From positions 18,111 through 82,110 of the forward strand of contig MFPR01000013.1 of NCBI GenBank assembly GCA_001784175.1: a stretch of DNA of 64,000 nucleotides. Direction: 5' to 3'. Under the pieces are notes generated by a model that saw nothing but the letters and a program-made list of their open reading frames with translations, had not been told where the DNA came from and made no database searches. Both the position numbers and the translations under genes were made by a program. This DNA comes from Candidatus Lindowbacteria bacterium RIFCSPLOWO2_12_FULL_62_27. GTDB lineage: Bacteria; Lindowbacteria; 2-12-FULL-62-27. The first letter of the stretch is position 1. Each line of letters opens with the position of its first letter. This document shows, one piece after another, positions 50,374-60,300 of the stretch.

Positions 50374-51485
50374 TAATTTCGCTTGTAAAACTCGCGCACG
50401 ACGTCGATCGCGTATCGCACTTGTTTCGCCGTCAGATGCTGGTCGGCCGGCAGGGTCAGAATGCATTTGGCCTGCCGGTCGGTCTCCGGGAAATCGCCCA
50501 TCTTGTAGCCGAGCGGCGCGAGGCCCTTCTGGAGGTAGAGGGGAATCGGATAGTGAATTTTCGCCTCGACGCCGTTTTTGAGGAGAAACTCATACAGCGC
50601 GTCGCGCTTGCGCGCTTCGATCATGTACAGGTGATACACGCGCCGGACGTTGGGCCGGCGCGGCGGGAGGCGGATGTCGCTGGACATTTTAGAAAACGCC
50701 TCGTCATACATCGCGGCATGATCGATCCGTTTCTGGGTGATCATGTGGACCTGCTTGATCAGCCAGTTGCCGACGATGGCCTGAATGGAGTCCAGCCGGC
50801 TGTTATGGCCGAAGATTTCGACCTCGTCACGGTTGGCGAGGCCGTGGTTCCGGAGCAGGCGCAGGCGCGCGGCGATGCCGCCGGAATTGGTCACGACGAT
50901 GCCGGCGTCGCCCCAGACGTTCAGGTTTTTCAGCGGATGAAGGCTGTATCCGGTCGCGGCGCCGAACGTGCCGGCGGTCTTGCCGTCGATGCTCGCGAGG
51001 ATCGCCTGGCAGGCGTCCTCGATCACGACGAGGTTGCGCCGGCCGGCGATTTTCATGATGGCCGGCATGTCCGCCGCTTCGCCGGTGAGATGCACCGGCA
51101 GGATCGCCTTCGTCTTCGGCGTGATCGCCGCTTCGATCAGCGACGCGTCCATCGTGAAATACGGCGTGACGTCGACCAGGACCGGCCGAGCGCCGATTTC
51201 GGCGATGGCGCCGACGGTCGCGATGAAGGTGTTGGCGGCGGTGATGACCTCGTCGCCGTAACCGACGCCGGCGGCTTTCAGCGCCAGCTTCAGGGCGTCG
51301 GTGCCCGATCCGACCCCGACCGCATGGCGAGTCCCGATCATCGCCGCAAAGGACTTTTCAAACTGCGCGACCTCGGGCCCCAGCGTGAACTGGCAGGTCT
51401 TGAGGTGACGCCGGATCTCCGCCAGAATGCGGCCCGGCCTGGCGAATTGCTGCGGCAAATATGAAAACCGGACTTTCCATTTCAT
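50373..51485 (-). CDS. DegT/DnrJ/EryC1 sugar aminotransferase
   Basis: A 370-residue paralogue of the neighbouring enzyme. Motifs: CQFTLGPEVAQFEKSF, ITAANTFIATVGAIA, VIEDACQAILASIDG and Schiff-base lysine in YSLHPLKNLNVWGDAG; KIHYPIPLYLQK near the end. The two enzymes probably aminate different carbons or intermediates. The ATG overlaps the upstream SDR stop by four bases. Confidence 0.93.
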   Translation of the reverse strand: MKWKVRFSYLPQQFARPGRILAEIRRHLKTCQFTLGPEVAQFEKSFAAMIGTRHAVGVGSGTDALKLALKAAGVGYGDEVITAANTFIATVGAIAEIGARPVLVDVTPYFTMDASLIEAAITPKTKAILPVHLTGEAADMPAIMKIAGRRNLVVIEDACQAILASIDGKTAGTFGAATGYSLHPLKNLNVWGDAGIVVTNSGGIAARLRLLRNHGLANRDEVEIFGHNSRLDSIQAIVGNWLIKQVHMITQKRIDHAAMYDEAFSKMSSDIRLPPRRPNVRRVYHLYMIEARKRDALYEFLLKNGVEAKIHYPIPLYLQKGLAPLGYKMGDFPETDRQAKCILTLPADQHLTAKQVRYAIDVVREFYKRN

Positions 51486-52471
51486 CTTAATCCCACCGCC
51501 TGCATTGTTTTGATGTTGTAGTACCGCCGGTCCCCCATGGGGTCGGGCATGAGGCCGCCGGCGTAGGCGTCACAGATGCTCCGCACGGCGTCGCGGATCG
51601 TGTGCCGCGCGCGAAATCCCAGAAGATTGGCGATCCGGTCGGAATTGATGTGGTACGACCGGTTGTCCACCGTCGGCTCCACCTTGATCTGGACGGCCGG
51701 GTCGCGGACCTCCGCGCGGACCATTTCGGCGATGTCGGCGACCGAATGGTTTTCGTAGCCGGCGTTGAAGGTCTGCCCGGCGACTTTGTCCGCCGGCGCC
51801 TCGAGGAGAATTCGATAGGCCTCGATCATGTCCCTGATGTTGATGTTCGGCCGAAGCTGCCCGCCGCCGTGAACGGTGATCAGTTTTCGGACGAGCGCGT
51901 GGATGGAGAGAATGTTGACGGTAAGATCGAGCCTCATGCGCGGCGCGTAGCCGCAGACGGTCGCGGGCCGGATCACCACCCGCTCGCAGCCGCCGAGGTC
52001 GGCCGCCTGGAGGTCCTGCTCGCACAGGAGCTTGAATTTCGAATAATCGGTCAGCGGCAGGCACGGAGTGTCCTCCCGGACGTTCGGCACGTCCTGCACG
52101 CCGTAGACGCTGGAACTGGAAGCATAGATGAACCGCCGGGCGCCGCAGCCGCGCACGGCGGCGAGGATCTTCGCGAACGCGTCGTAATTAATGGATTTCC
52201 CAAGATGCGGGTCCAGCTCGAAACTCGGATCGTTCGAAATGCACGCGAGATGAATGACCGCCTCGGCGCCTTTGAACGCCTTCGCCAGGTCCGCCGGGTT
52301 TCGGATATCGCCCTTGACGCACGCCAAGCGGCCCGGCTGACGGAGGCCGTTGAAAACGTTCTCCCCGTACAGGAAGAGATCCAGCACGGTCACCTCGTGG
52401 CCGAGGTCGATCAGATACGGCACGAGCGCGCTGCCGACATACCCGGCGCCGCCGGTGATTGCGACGCGCAT
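51482..52471 (-). CDS. NAD-dependent epimerase/dehydratase (SDR)
   Basis: A 329-residue extended SDR with intact motifs: GGAGYVGSALVPYL, LACISNDPSFEL, YASSSSVYGVQD and catalytic YSKFK. The C-terminus GDRRYYNIKTM mirrors the SDR at 44123-45097. ATG at 52471 shares bases with the isomerase TAA (TAATG). Nucleotide-sugar epimerase or reductase; substrate not predictable from sequence. Confidence 0.9.
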   Translation of the reverse strand: MRVAITGGAGYVGSALVPYLIDLGHEVTVLDLFLYGENVFNGLRQPGRLACVKGDIRNPADLAKAFKGAEAVIHLACISNDPSFELDPHLGKSINYDAFAKILAAVRGCGARRFIYASSSSVYGVQDVPNVREDTPCLPLTDYSKFKLLCEQDLQAADLGGCERVVIRPATVCGYAPRMRLDLTVNILSIHALVRKLITVHGGGQLRPNINIRDMIEAYRILLEAPADKVAGQTFNAGYENHSVADIAEMVRAEVRDPAVQIKVEPTVDNRSYHINSDRIANLLGFRARHTIRDAVRSICDAYAGGLMPDPMGDRRYYNIKTMQAVGLR

Positions 52472-53091
52472 TACCAGTACGCCCCCACCTTCGGCTTGAA
52501 CGACTTCGACAGCATCGAGGCCTCGAGGATCGAGTGGAGGAGCGTCAGGTGCGCGACCTCGACGACGCCGTAGGAACGCGATTTCACGTAAAAATTCAGG
52601 TCCCCGAGCGCGCGCAGGGGGTTCGATTCGTCGAAGCCCGACAGCGTGATGACCCGGCATTTCTTCGCGCGGCCGGCCTCCACGCCGTTGATCACATTGC
52701 GTGACTTGCCCGAACTGCTGATCGCCACGAGCGGGTCACCGGCGGCGGCGAAGCGTTTGATCGGCTCGGAGAAGAGATGCTCGAAGCCGTAGTCGTTCGC
52801 GACGCAGGTCATGAGGCTCGGTTCGTTGAAGGTGACGGCCGGAAAGCCGCCGTTTTTCCAGTAGTCGATCGCCATGTGCGCCGAAATCGCGGCGCTGCCG
52901 CCATTGCCGATGAAGATGACCTTGCGGCCGGACGCGCACGCCGACTGAATCAGCGCCAGGCCCTTCGCCAAGCCCTCCGGCAGGGTCACCGCGCCGCCCG
53001 ACCGGGTCGTCGCGACGGACCGCGCGGTCGCGCGGCCGAGATCGGAGATGAACGTCCGGGCCAGCCGGCCGTGCGCTGCGTTGCGTGTCAT
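52471..53091 (-). CDS. SIS-domain isomerase, GmhA-like
   Basis: A 206-residue sugar isomerase domain protein. FIGNGGSAAISAHMAIDYW matches the phosphate-binding and active-site region of sedoheptulose-7-phosphate isomerase (GmhA), with ISSSGKSRNVINGV as the second SIS motif and VEVAHLTLLHSILE the C-terminal helix. With the HldE-like fusion at 40476 this suggests a heptose route. GmhB phosphatase is not visible. First gene after a repeat-filled gap that separates it from the upstream epimerase. Confidence 0.85.
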   Translation of the reverse strand: MTRNAAHGRLARTFISDLGRATARSVATTRSGGAVTLPEGLAKGLALIQSACASGRKVIFIGNGGSAAISAHMAIDYWKNGGFPAVTFNEPSLMTCVANDYGFEHLFSEPIKRFAAAGDPLVAISSSGKSRNVINGVEAGRAKKCRVITLSGFDESNPLRALGDLNFYVKSRSYGVVEVAHLTLLHSILEASMLSKSFKPKVGAYW

Positions 53092-53100
53092 GGTCTACAC

Positions 53101-53216
53101 TCCTCCTCTCCCCCCGAAGGGGGGAGAGGATTGAGGTGAGGGGGGCGCGGACGGCGACGACCGTAATCTGCCACCCTCACCCCAACCCTCTCCCGCCAAG
53201 GGCGGGAGAGGGGGAA
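53101..53216. repeat. Two GC-rich hairpin repeat elements
   Basis: Two perfect 12-bp stems: TCCTCTCCCCCC with loop GAA (53104-53130) and CCCTCTCCCGCC with loop AAG (53186-53212), each linked to a GTGAGGGG/CCCTCACCCC arm, so the whole is a larger inverted arrangement. The second hairpin is nearly identical to the one upstream of thrS. They fill the 146-bp gap between the epimerase and isomerase genes and may attenuate or stabilise the transcript. Confidence 0.85.
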
Positions 53217-53237
53217 TCCCTGGTAAACAGCCACGTT

Positions 53238-54218
53238 TCACGACAGATACCGGAACCAGTCGCGGGTGGCGACGGCGATCGAGTCGGGCGTCCAGACGGG
53301 GGCGTCCCGCCAGTAATCGATGTTCCGTAACATCTCCGCCACGCCCTCCTCGATGGAAACCCGGGGGCGCCATCCCAGCAGGTCCCGGATTTTCGAAATG
53401 TCCGCGTGCGTGCAGTCAGGCTCGCCGGGACGCTTCGGGACATGCACGATGTCGCCCTCCAGAAGCTCCGCGATGCGGTTCACGCTGGTGGGGCCGCCCG
53501 AGCCGACGTTGAAAATTTCCTGCTGCGCGTCCGCGCGCGCCGCGGTCACAAACGCGTCGACGACGTCCGTCACAAACGTGAAGTCCCGCGTCTGCGTCCC
53601 GTCCCCCACAACCGTGAACGGCCGGCCCTTCAGTTTCTGGGCGAGAAATACGCCGAAGACCGCGCCGTACGTTCCCGACGTGCGCGCCCGCGGGCCGTAG
53701 ACGTTGAACAGCCGAAGCGACACCACCGGCAGGTGATAGACCTGGCCCCAGTGAAACGCGCACTGTTCGCCCAGGTTTTTTGTGAGGGCATACGGATACT
53801 GCGGGCGGATCGGCGCGCGCTCCGGTGTCGGAAACATGTCGGCCATGCCGTAACAGGACGAGGAGGCCGTGTAGAGAAACCGGCGCACGCCCGCACGCCG
53901 GGACATCTCCAACACCGACACCGTGCCCGCGACGTTCGAACGGAAATAATCCATCGGCCGATCAATCGACGGCACGACGTCGGCGAGGGCGGCAAAGTGA
54001 AAGACCCAGTCGACGCCTTCGAAGCTCGGCGCGATCGCGGGGTCGTTGATGTCGGCCTGCACGACGCGCAGGGGCTTGCTCCCCTGCAGGTGCTTGAGGT
54101 TGTCCAGCCGCCCGGTGCTCAGATTGTCGATCACGGTCACATCATGGCCGTCCTTGAGCAGCCGTTCCGTACAGTGGCTCCCGATAAACCCGGCGCCGCC
54201 CGTGACTACAGCTTTCAT
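53238..54218 (-). CDS. UDP-glucose 4-epimerase-like SDR
   Basis: A 326-residue extended SDR, closest in pattern to UDP-sugar 4-epimerases: [49 protein letters not shown], catalytic YALTK and [25 protein letters not shown] is the substrate-binding strand. First gene of the minus-strand sugar operon as far as visible; the 136-bp region upstream holds a hairpin repeat and the end of the giant gene. Substrate could be UDP-glucose, UDP-GlcNAc or a cluster-specific sugar. Confidence 0.9.
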   Translation of the reverse strand: MKAVVTGGAGFIGSHCTERLLKDGHDVTVIDNLSTGRLDNLKHLQGSKPLRVVQADINDPAIAPSFEGVDWVFHFAALADVVPSIDRPMDYFRSNVAGTVSVLEMSRRAGVRRFLYTASSSCYGMADMFPTPERAPIRPQYPYALTKNLGEQCAFHWGQVYHLPVVSLRLFNVYGPRARTSGTYGAVFGVFLAQKLKGRPFTVVGDGTQTRDFTFVTDVVDAFVTAARADAQQEIFNVGSGGPTSVNRIAELLEGDIVHVPKRPGEPDCTHADISKIRDLLGWRPRVSIEEGVAEMLRNIDYWRDAPVWTPDSIAVATRDWFRYLS

Positions 54219-54312
54219 CGAAACTTACGCTCCATTTAAATCACGTACAGTACCATATTCAGCCTCAAATGAAAGTGTCCTCGCAGGAAAGGCGTAACCG
54301 GTTACGTTTTTT

Positions 54313-54343
54313 CCCCCCTTTAGAAGGGGGGATTAAGGGGGGT
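54313..54343. repeat. CCCCCCTT hairpin repeat downstream of giant gene
   Basis: CCCCCCTT-TAG-AAGGGGGG (54313-54331) followed by ATTAAGGGGGG. This inverted-repeat unit resembles dispersed elements seen in many bacterial genomes. It lies between the 3' end of the giant gene (54355) and the start of the epimerase gene (54218). On the minus strand it is followed by A residues, not T residues, so it is a poor intrinsic terminator. Confidence 0.75.
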
Positions 54344-54354
54344 TTCTATCCGCC

Positions 54355-57300
54355 CTACCTCACAATCGCAAGCTTGTCGACGAGGCGGGCGCCCTGGCTT
54401 TCGAGGATATAGATATATACGCCGCTAGCCATTTTCTGGCCGTGCTTGTTGGTCGTATCCCACGTGGCCGTGTTGGATCCGGGCTGCCCGGCCTGCTTGA
54501 GTTCCCGCACCAGCCGGCCGCCGACATCGAATATTTTGATCGTCACGTCGCCCGCGGCGCCCAGATTGTACTTGAACATCATATTCCCCGCGCCGTCCGG
54601 TCCCGGATTGGGATAGACGAAGGTCTGGTCGGGGGCGAGCGGCGACGAGAGGAGCGCGGAGACGTATTCGGGCAGGCCGACGGCCAGAGTCAATGGGATT
54701 TTGGATTTTGGATTTTGGATTTTGGATTCTAAAACCAGAGATGAGGATTGACGCAGGCTGACCGGGCCGGCTGGGTCGCCGATCAGATACGCCTCGTAAT
54801 TCGGCGGCAGGTTCGCCACGTTGTCCCATGACAGCGTCACCGGGCCGTCCACGTCCGACGCCACCATCACGTCCCACGTCCGGCCCTTCGGGTCCGGCTC
54901 GGCGAAACTCGCGGCCAGCCAGTCTCCCTCCTGAGATTTTGGATTTGAACCCCTGGATTCCCGAACCGCCACCGCCACGTACCCGCCCGCCGCTGCCGGC
55001 GGCTCGTACACGGCCGCCAGCGCCGCCGCCCGCGCGTCCGGCATGACGCCTACGTAATTCTGCGCGTCGGTTTTCCCGTCTCCACTCGCGATGATCTGGA
55101 TCGCCCACGCATTGTCTTTCGCCGACAGACCGTATTTCGGCGCCTGATTCAAATTCCCCGTGTCCGCGGCGCCGATCTCCGCCGGGTTCGGGAAAATGTA
55201 CATCGTGCACGATTGCAGCGCCTTCACCCAGAACCCGACCATCGGCTTCATCTGCACCGCGCTCACCGTCGATGTGCCGGTCACGATGGCGCCGGACTGG
55301 CTCGTCAGCGTGTTTGGTCCCCACTGGTACTGCGAGCCGTCGTACCAGTAGAGAATCTTGCTGATGACGCCGGCCGCATGCGCCGAGTCGATGGAGAGCA
55401 TCGTGTCGAGGGTTCCCACCCACGTATCGCCGGCCATGCCGGTGTCGATCTTCACCGATTTCTGCCAGTCGATGTAGAAATACTGCCCGCTGCCGATCTG
55501 GTTCCAACCGTTGCCGGTCGCGTTGAGCGACACGCGGACCGTGTCAAACCCCGCCACGCCCTGCGTCCCCTCGTCGATCACCCACCTCTGTGAGCCCGGG
55601 GTCGCCGGTTTCATCCAGTACCCACGCCCGCGCTCCATCGACAGCGGCCGGTGGAATTTCGTCGTCACGCCGTTCAGGCCGGCGTTCACGCCCAAGTCCT
55701 CACGCCACTCGAAGATCAGCGTGCCCGCGCCCAGGTCCGGATTCACCAGACCCGCCGGATCGTTCGTGATCAACGCCTTGTTCGCCGCCACCATCCGCCA
55801 CGACGAGTCGGAGATGTCCCGGCCGTCCACGTAGGCGGTGAACGCCACGGCGCGGTTCGGCGTCGCGCTGTCATTGCGCGCCTCCACCCGGTACACGCCG
55901 GCGGCTGAGCCTAACACGAGCGTTTCGGAAACATACCCGGACGCGTCCGCAAAGGCCGTGGTCGTCGTGGCCGTGCCGGTGTCGCCCAGATGCGCGCCGA
56001 CGCCGTACGTGATCTTGAAGATCACCCGCGCGCCGCTCGACCCCGCGCCCCCGGTGTCGACGACCCGGACACGCAAGGACAGGGCCGAATCCGGATTGCC
56101 GAGCTGGTGGTTGCCGCTCACGATCGTGATCGTGTCCGCCGGGCTGGGTGGCGGCGGAATGCGCGTGGCGAATTTCGTGTCGGGCGTAAAGAACGACTCG
56201 TTCACGAACGACGCGCCGTCGCGGGACGTCAGGCGGTAATAGTAGGTGTTCTGGCCCGTCACGGTGTTGTCGCGCCAGGTCGCGTCGGACGCGCCCGCGG
56301 TCCAGACCAGCGCATTGCCCCAGTGCGTCGTGTCCGGCGTGTTGGTCAGGCGGTATATTTTCACGCCGGCAAACCCGAGCGTCCCGCCGTTCGTCTCCTC
56401 GTTCGACGACGGGTTCGTCCACGACACCGTGATGTACCCGGCCTCGGACGTGTCGAGCGCGACGCCGGTCGGCGCGGCCGGGGCGGTCGTGTCGGCGCCC
56501 GCCGACGTGTCGACGGGGGCGAGGCGGTAGGGGCGGAAATCGGAGAAGGCCACGGCAAATTTGGCGCCGATGGCGCTTTCGTCCGTCGAGCCCCACCAGT
56601 TTCGGCTGAGGGATTGAACGACAGCGCCCGAATAGGTGACGTTGGACACGGCGTTGGCGTGAATATTATTTTTGCCGATCAGGTTGGCCGACGTGGTCCC
56701 GTTGATTTTGACGCCGGTGTCGTTTCCGGTGATGTCATTCTGCGCAATCACGTTGATGTCGGACGCGTCCAGAACAACACCGGCCTGGGCATTCGACCGA
56801 ATCGCGTTGTGCCGCAGAATGTTTGAGTTGTTCGACAGGAGATACACACCGGACTGGCCGTTGGACTGGATCCGGTTGGACTGCAGGAGAATCCTCGAAC
56901 TGGCGTTGAGATACACGCCCATCCAGTTGTTGGACTGGATCAGATTTCCGGTCAGCGTGTCCTCGGCGCTCGAGGCCAGATACATTCCGTGCTGGGAGTT
57001 GGATTGGACGGTGTTGTTCACAAGCGCGTTAAAGGCCGAGCCGTTGAGAAAGATGCCGTTGATGTTGAAGGACGACACGCAGGCCGAAATCGTGTTCGTG
57101 TCCGAGTTCGAAAGGTAAATGCCTTCGCCGCCGCAGGAACTCACGCTGTCGTTCGACACCGCCGACAGGGACACGGCGTTGAAGAAAATTCCGTGATACG
57201 CGCCGGTGACGCCAAGGCCCTCAATCAGCAGGCGCGTCCGGCCTGTCGCGTAAATGCCGTACAGCCCGCTCGTCGTATTCGCGCCCGGCGGGTCGATCAC

Positions 57301-60300
57301 CGTCGTGTCGGACCCGGCGCCGATCAGGCTGATGTTGCTCGAATCGATCACGACGGTCTCGGCGTAGAGGCCGGCGTCGATGTAGACCGTGTCGCCCGTG
57401 TTCACGCGGCTGAGTGCCTTCGCGATCGTCCGGAACGGCTTCTGCGGCGATCCGTCGCCGCCGTTGGTGTCGGCGCCGCCTTCGTAGGTGAACGAGTCGC
57501 CCGCGGCCCAGCCGTCGTTTACGTACCACTTCGGGCCGTTCCAGGGGCTGTTGATCGTGAAGAGGCGCGTCACCGAGTTCGGGCCGACGTTGCCGAGGTT
57601 ATCGACCGCGCGGACACGCCAGTAATACGGGTTGATCGCCAGCGACGAGCGCGTGTTGCTCGTCAGAGCGCCGTCCACGGTGTCGGCGAAGACCAGACTC
57701 GTGAATCCACTTGCGTTGGACGCCTCCACCACGTACGAGTCCACACCCACGCTGTCGGCGACCGCCGCCCACGTCATCACCACGGTCGTCGCCGATGTCT
57801 CCATCAAGTCGGCCGGGGCCGTCGCCGTGACCTGCGGCACGGCCGTGTCGACCACAAAGCCGCGCGCCGCCGAATTCGCGCCCGCGTTCCCCAGAGGGTC
57901 GATGGCGCGGACGCGCCAGAAGTATGTGTCGTTGTACAATCCGGTGACCGTATCTGTCGTGTTCGTCCCATCCGTCGTATCCACAAACACGACTGCGGCA
58001 AACGCGGCGGTGTTCGACACCTCCACCGCGTACGAATCGACCCCGGCGCTGTCCGACACCGCCAACCATGACAGCGCCACCGATGGGGTCGCCGTCTGAT
58101 AGCCATCCGCCGGGCTCGACAGAACCGCCTGCGCGGCGCCGCTGTCCACCAGAAATCCCCGCGCGCCCGAGTTCGCGCCGGCGTTCCCCAGATGGTCGAT
58201 CGCGCGCACGCGCCAGAAGTATGTGTCGTTGTACAACCCGGTGACCGTATCTGTCGTATTTGCCCCATCCGTCGTATCCACAAACACGACCACGGCAAAC
58301 GCGGCGGTATTTGATACCTCCACCGCGTACGAATCGATCCCGGCGCTGTCCGACACCGCCAACCATGACAGCGCCACCGACGCAGTCGCCGTCTGCGTGC
58401 CGTCCGCCGGGCTCGACAGAACCGCCTGCGCGGCGCCGCTGTCCACCAGAAATCCCCGCACGGCCGAGTTCGCGCCGGCGTTCCCCAGATGGTCGATCGC
58501 GCGCACGCGCCAGAAGTATGTGTCGTTGTACAACCCTGTGACCGTATCTGTTGTATTCGTCCCATCCGTCGTATCCACAAACACGATCGTGGAAAACCCG
58601 GCGGTCTTCGACGCCTCGACCACGTACGAATCGATCCCGACGCTGTCCGACACCGCCGCCCATGCCAGCGCCACTGCCGCGGTCGCCGTCTGATAGCCGT
58701 CCGCCGGGCTCGACGGAACCGCCTGGCCCGCGGCGGTGTCCAGAAGGATGCCGCGCGCCGGCGACGTGTCCCACGTCAGGGTGTTGCGCCCGATCACGCG
58801 CCAGAAGTACGTGTCGTTTTCCGGAATCGCGCGCGTGACCGAGGTCGCGGTCGTATCCGTCACGCTGTCGACGATCGTTCCAAACGCACTCGATTTCGAG
58901 AGCTGCCACGTGTAGGTGTCGGCGTTCGTGCCGGTCCACTGGAACGTCATGCTCGCGGCCTTCGTCTCGTGCCCGGCGGCCGGCGCCACCAGCGTCACCG
59001 ACGCGGCGCCGGTGTCGATCACCACCATGAACGAGTCCGAGTTCGCGCTCACGTTCGACAGATCGTCGATCGCGCGGACGCGCCAGTAATACGTCGCCGA
59101 TACCAGCGTCGTCGACGTGTCAGCCGTGACCGCGCCGTCCACTGTGTCGGTGAACGCGACCGACGCGAATGACGGGCTCGACGACACCTCCAGCGCGTAG
59201 CTGTCGATACCGACGCTGTCGGTCACGGCGGTCCACGTGAACGCCGGCGTCGAGTTGTTGGTGGTTGTGCTGTTCGCCGGGCTTGTCAGCGTGGGTTTGG
59301 CGACACGCGTGTCATGCATGAATCCGCGCACGGCCGAGTATACGCCGGCGTTGCCCAGATGGTCCGTCGCGCGCACGCGCCAGAAATATGTGTCGTTGTC
59401 CACGCCGTCCGCCGCCCGGGTCGTCTGCGTCCCGTCGACAGTGTCGGTCAGGAACATAGCCGTGAACGCCGTATTCTTTGAGAGTTCCACCGCGAAGCTG
59501 TCAATCCCGACGCTGTCGGCCGGCGCGTTCCAGCCCAGCGTTACGCTCGCCGCGTTCGTCTCGTGCGCGTCCGCCGGCTGGGACAGCGCCACCTGCCCGA
59601 CCCGCGTGTCGATCACGAATCCGCGCGCGGCTGAATTGGCGCCGACGTTGCCCAGATGGTCCGTCGCGCGCACGCGCCAGTAGTAGGTGTCGTTGTCCGT
59701 CGACGCGAACACGTCCGATGTGGACGCGGCGTCCAACGTGTTGGTGTAGACGATCGACCCAAACCCGATCGCCCGCGAAACTTCGACCACGTAGGAATCA
59801 AGCCCGACGCTGTCCGAGAGCGCCGCCCAGTTCAGGCTCACGCTCGCGGAGGTCGTCTGGTTTCCGTCCGCCGGACTCGACAGCACGACCTGTCCGGCGC
59901 CCGTGTCTACGACGAATCCGCGGACCGTCGAGTTTGAGCCCGTGTTTCCGACCTGGTCGATGGCCCTTACTCTCCAGTAATATGTGTCGTTGTACAGCCC
60001 CGCCGGCGTGTCCGACGTTACGCTTCCGTCCACCGTGTCGACCACGACGGTCGACGTGAACGCCGCGCTCTTGGATACCTCCACGACGTACGAATCAATC
60101 CCGACGCTGTCCGCCGTCGCCGCCCACGTCAGCGCCACGCTCGCGGTCGATTTTTGCGAGCCGTCCGCCGGACTCGACGCCGTCACCTGAGCCGCCTTCG
60201 TGTCCACCACAAATCCGCGGACCGCCGAATTCGAGCCGGCGCTCCCGAGGTTGTCGATCGCGCGGACGCGCCAGAAATACGTATCGTTTTCCGCCGCTGT

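Noticed and set aside
54313-54343. Intrinsic terminator for the giant gene
   Set aside because: On the minus strand the hairpin is followed by A residues, not a T-run.
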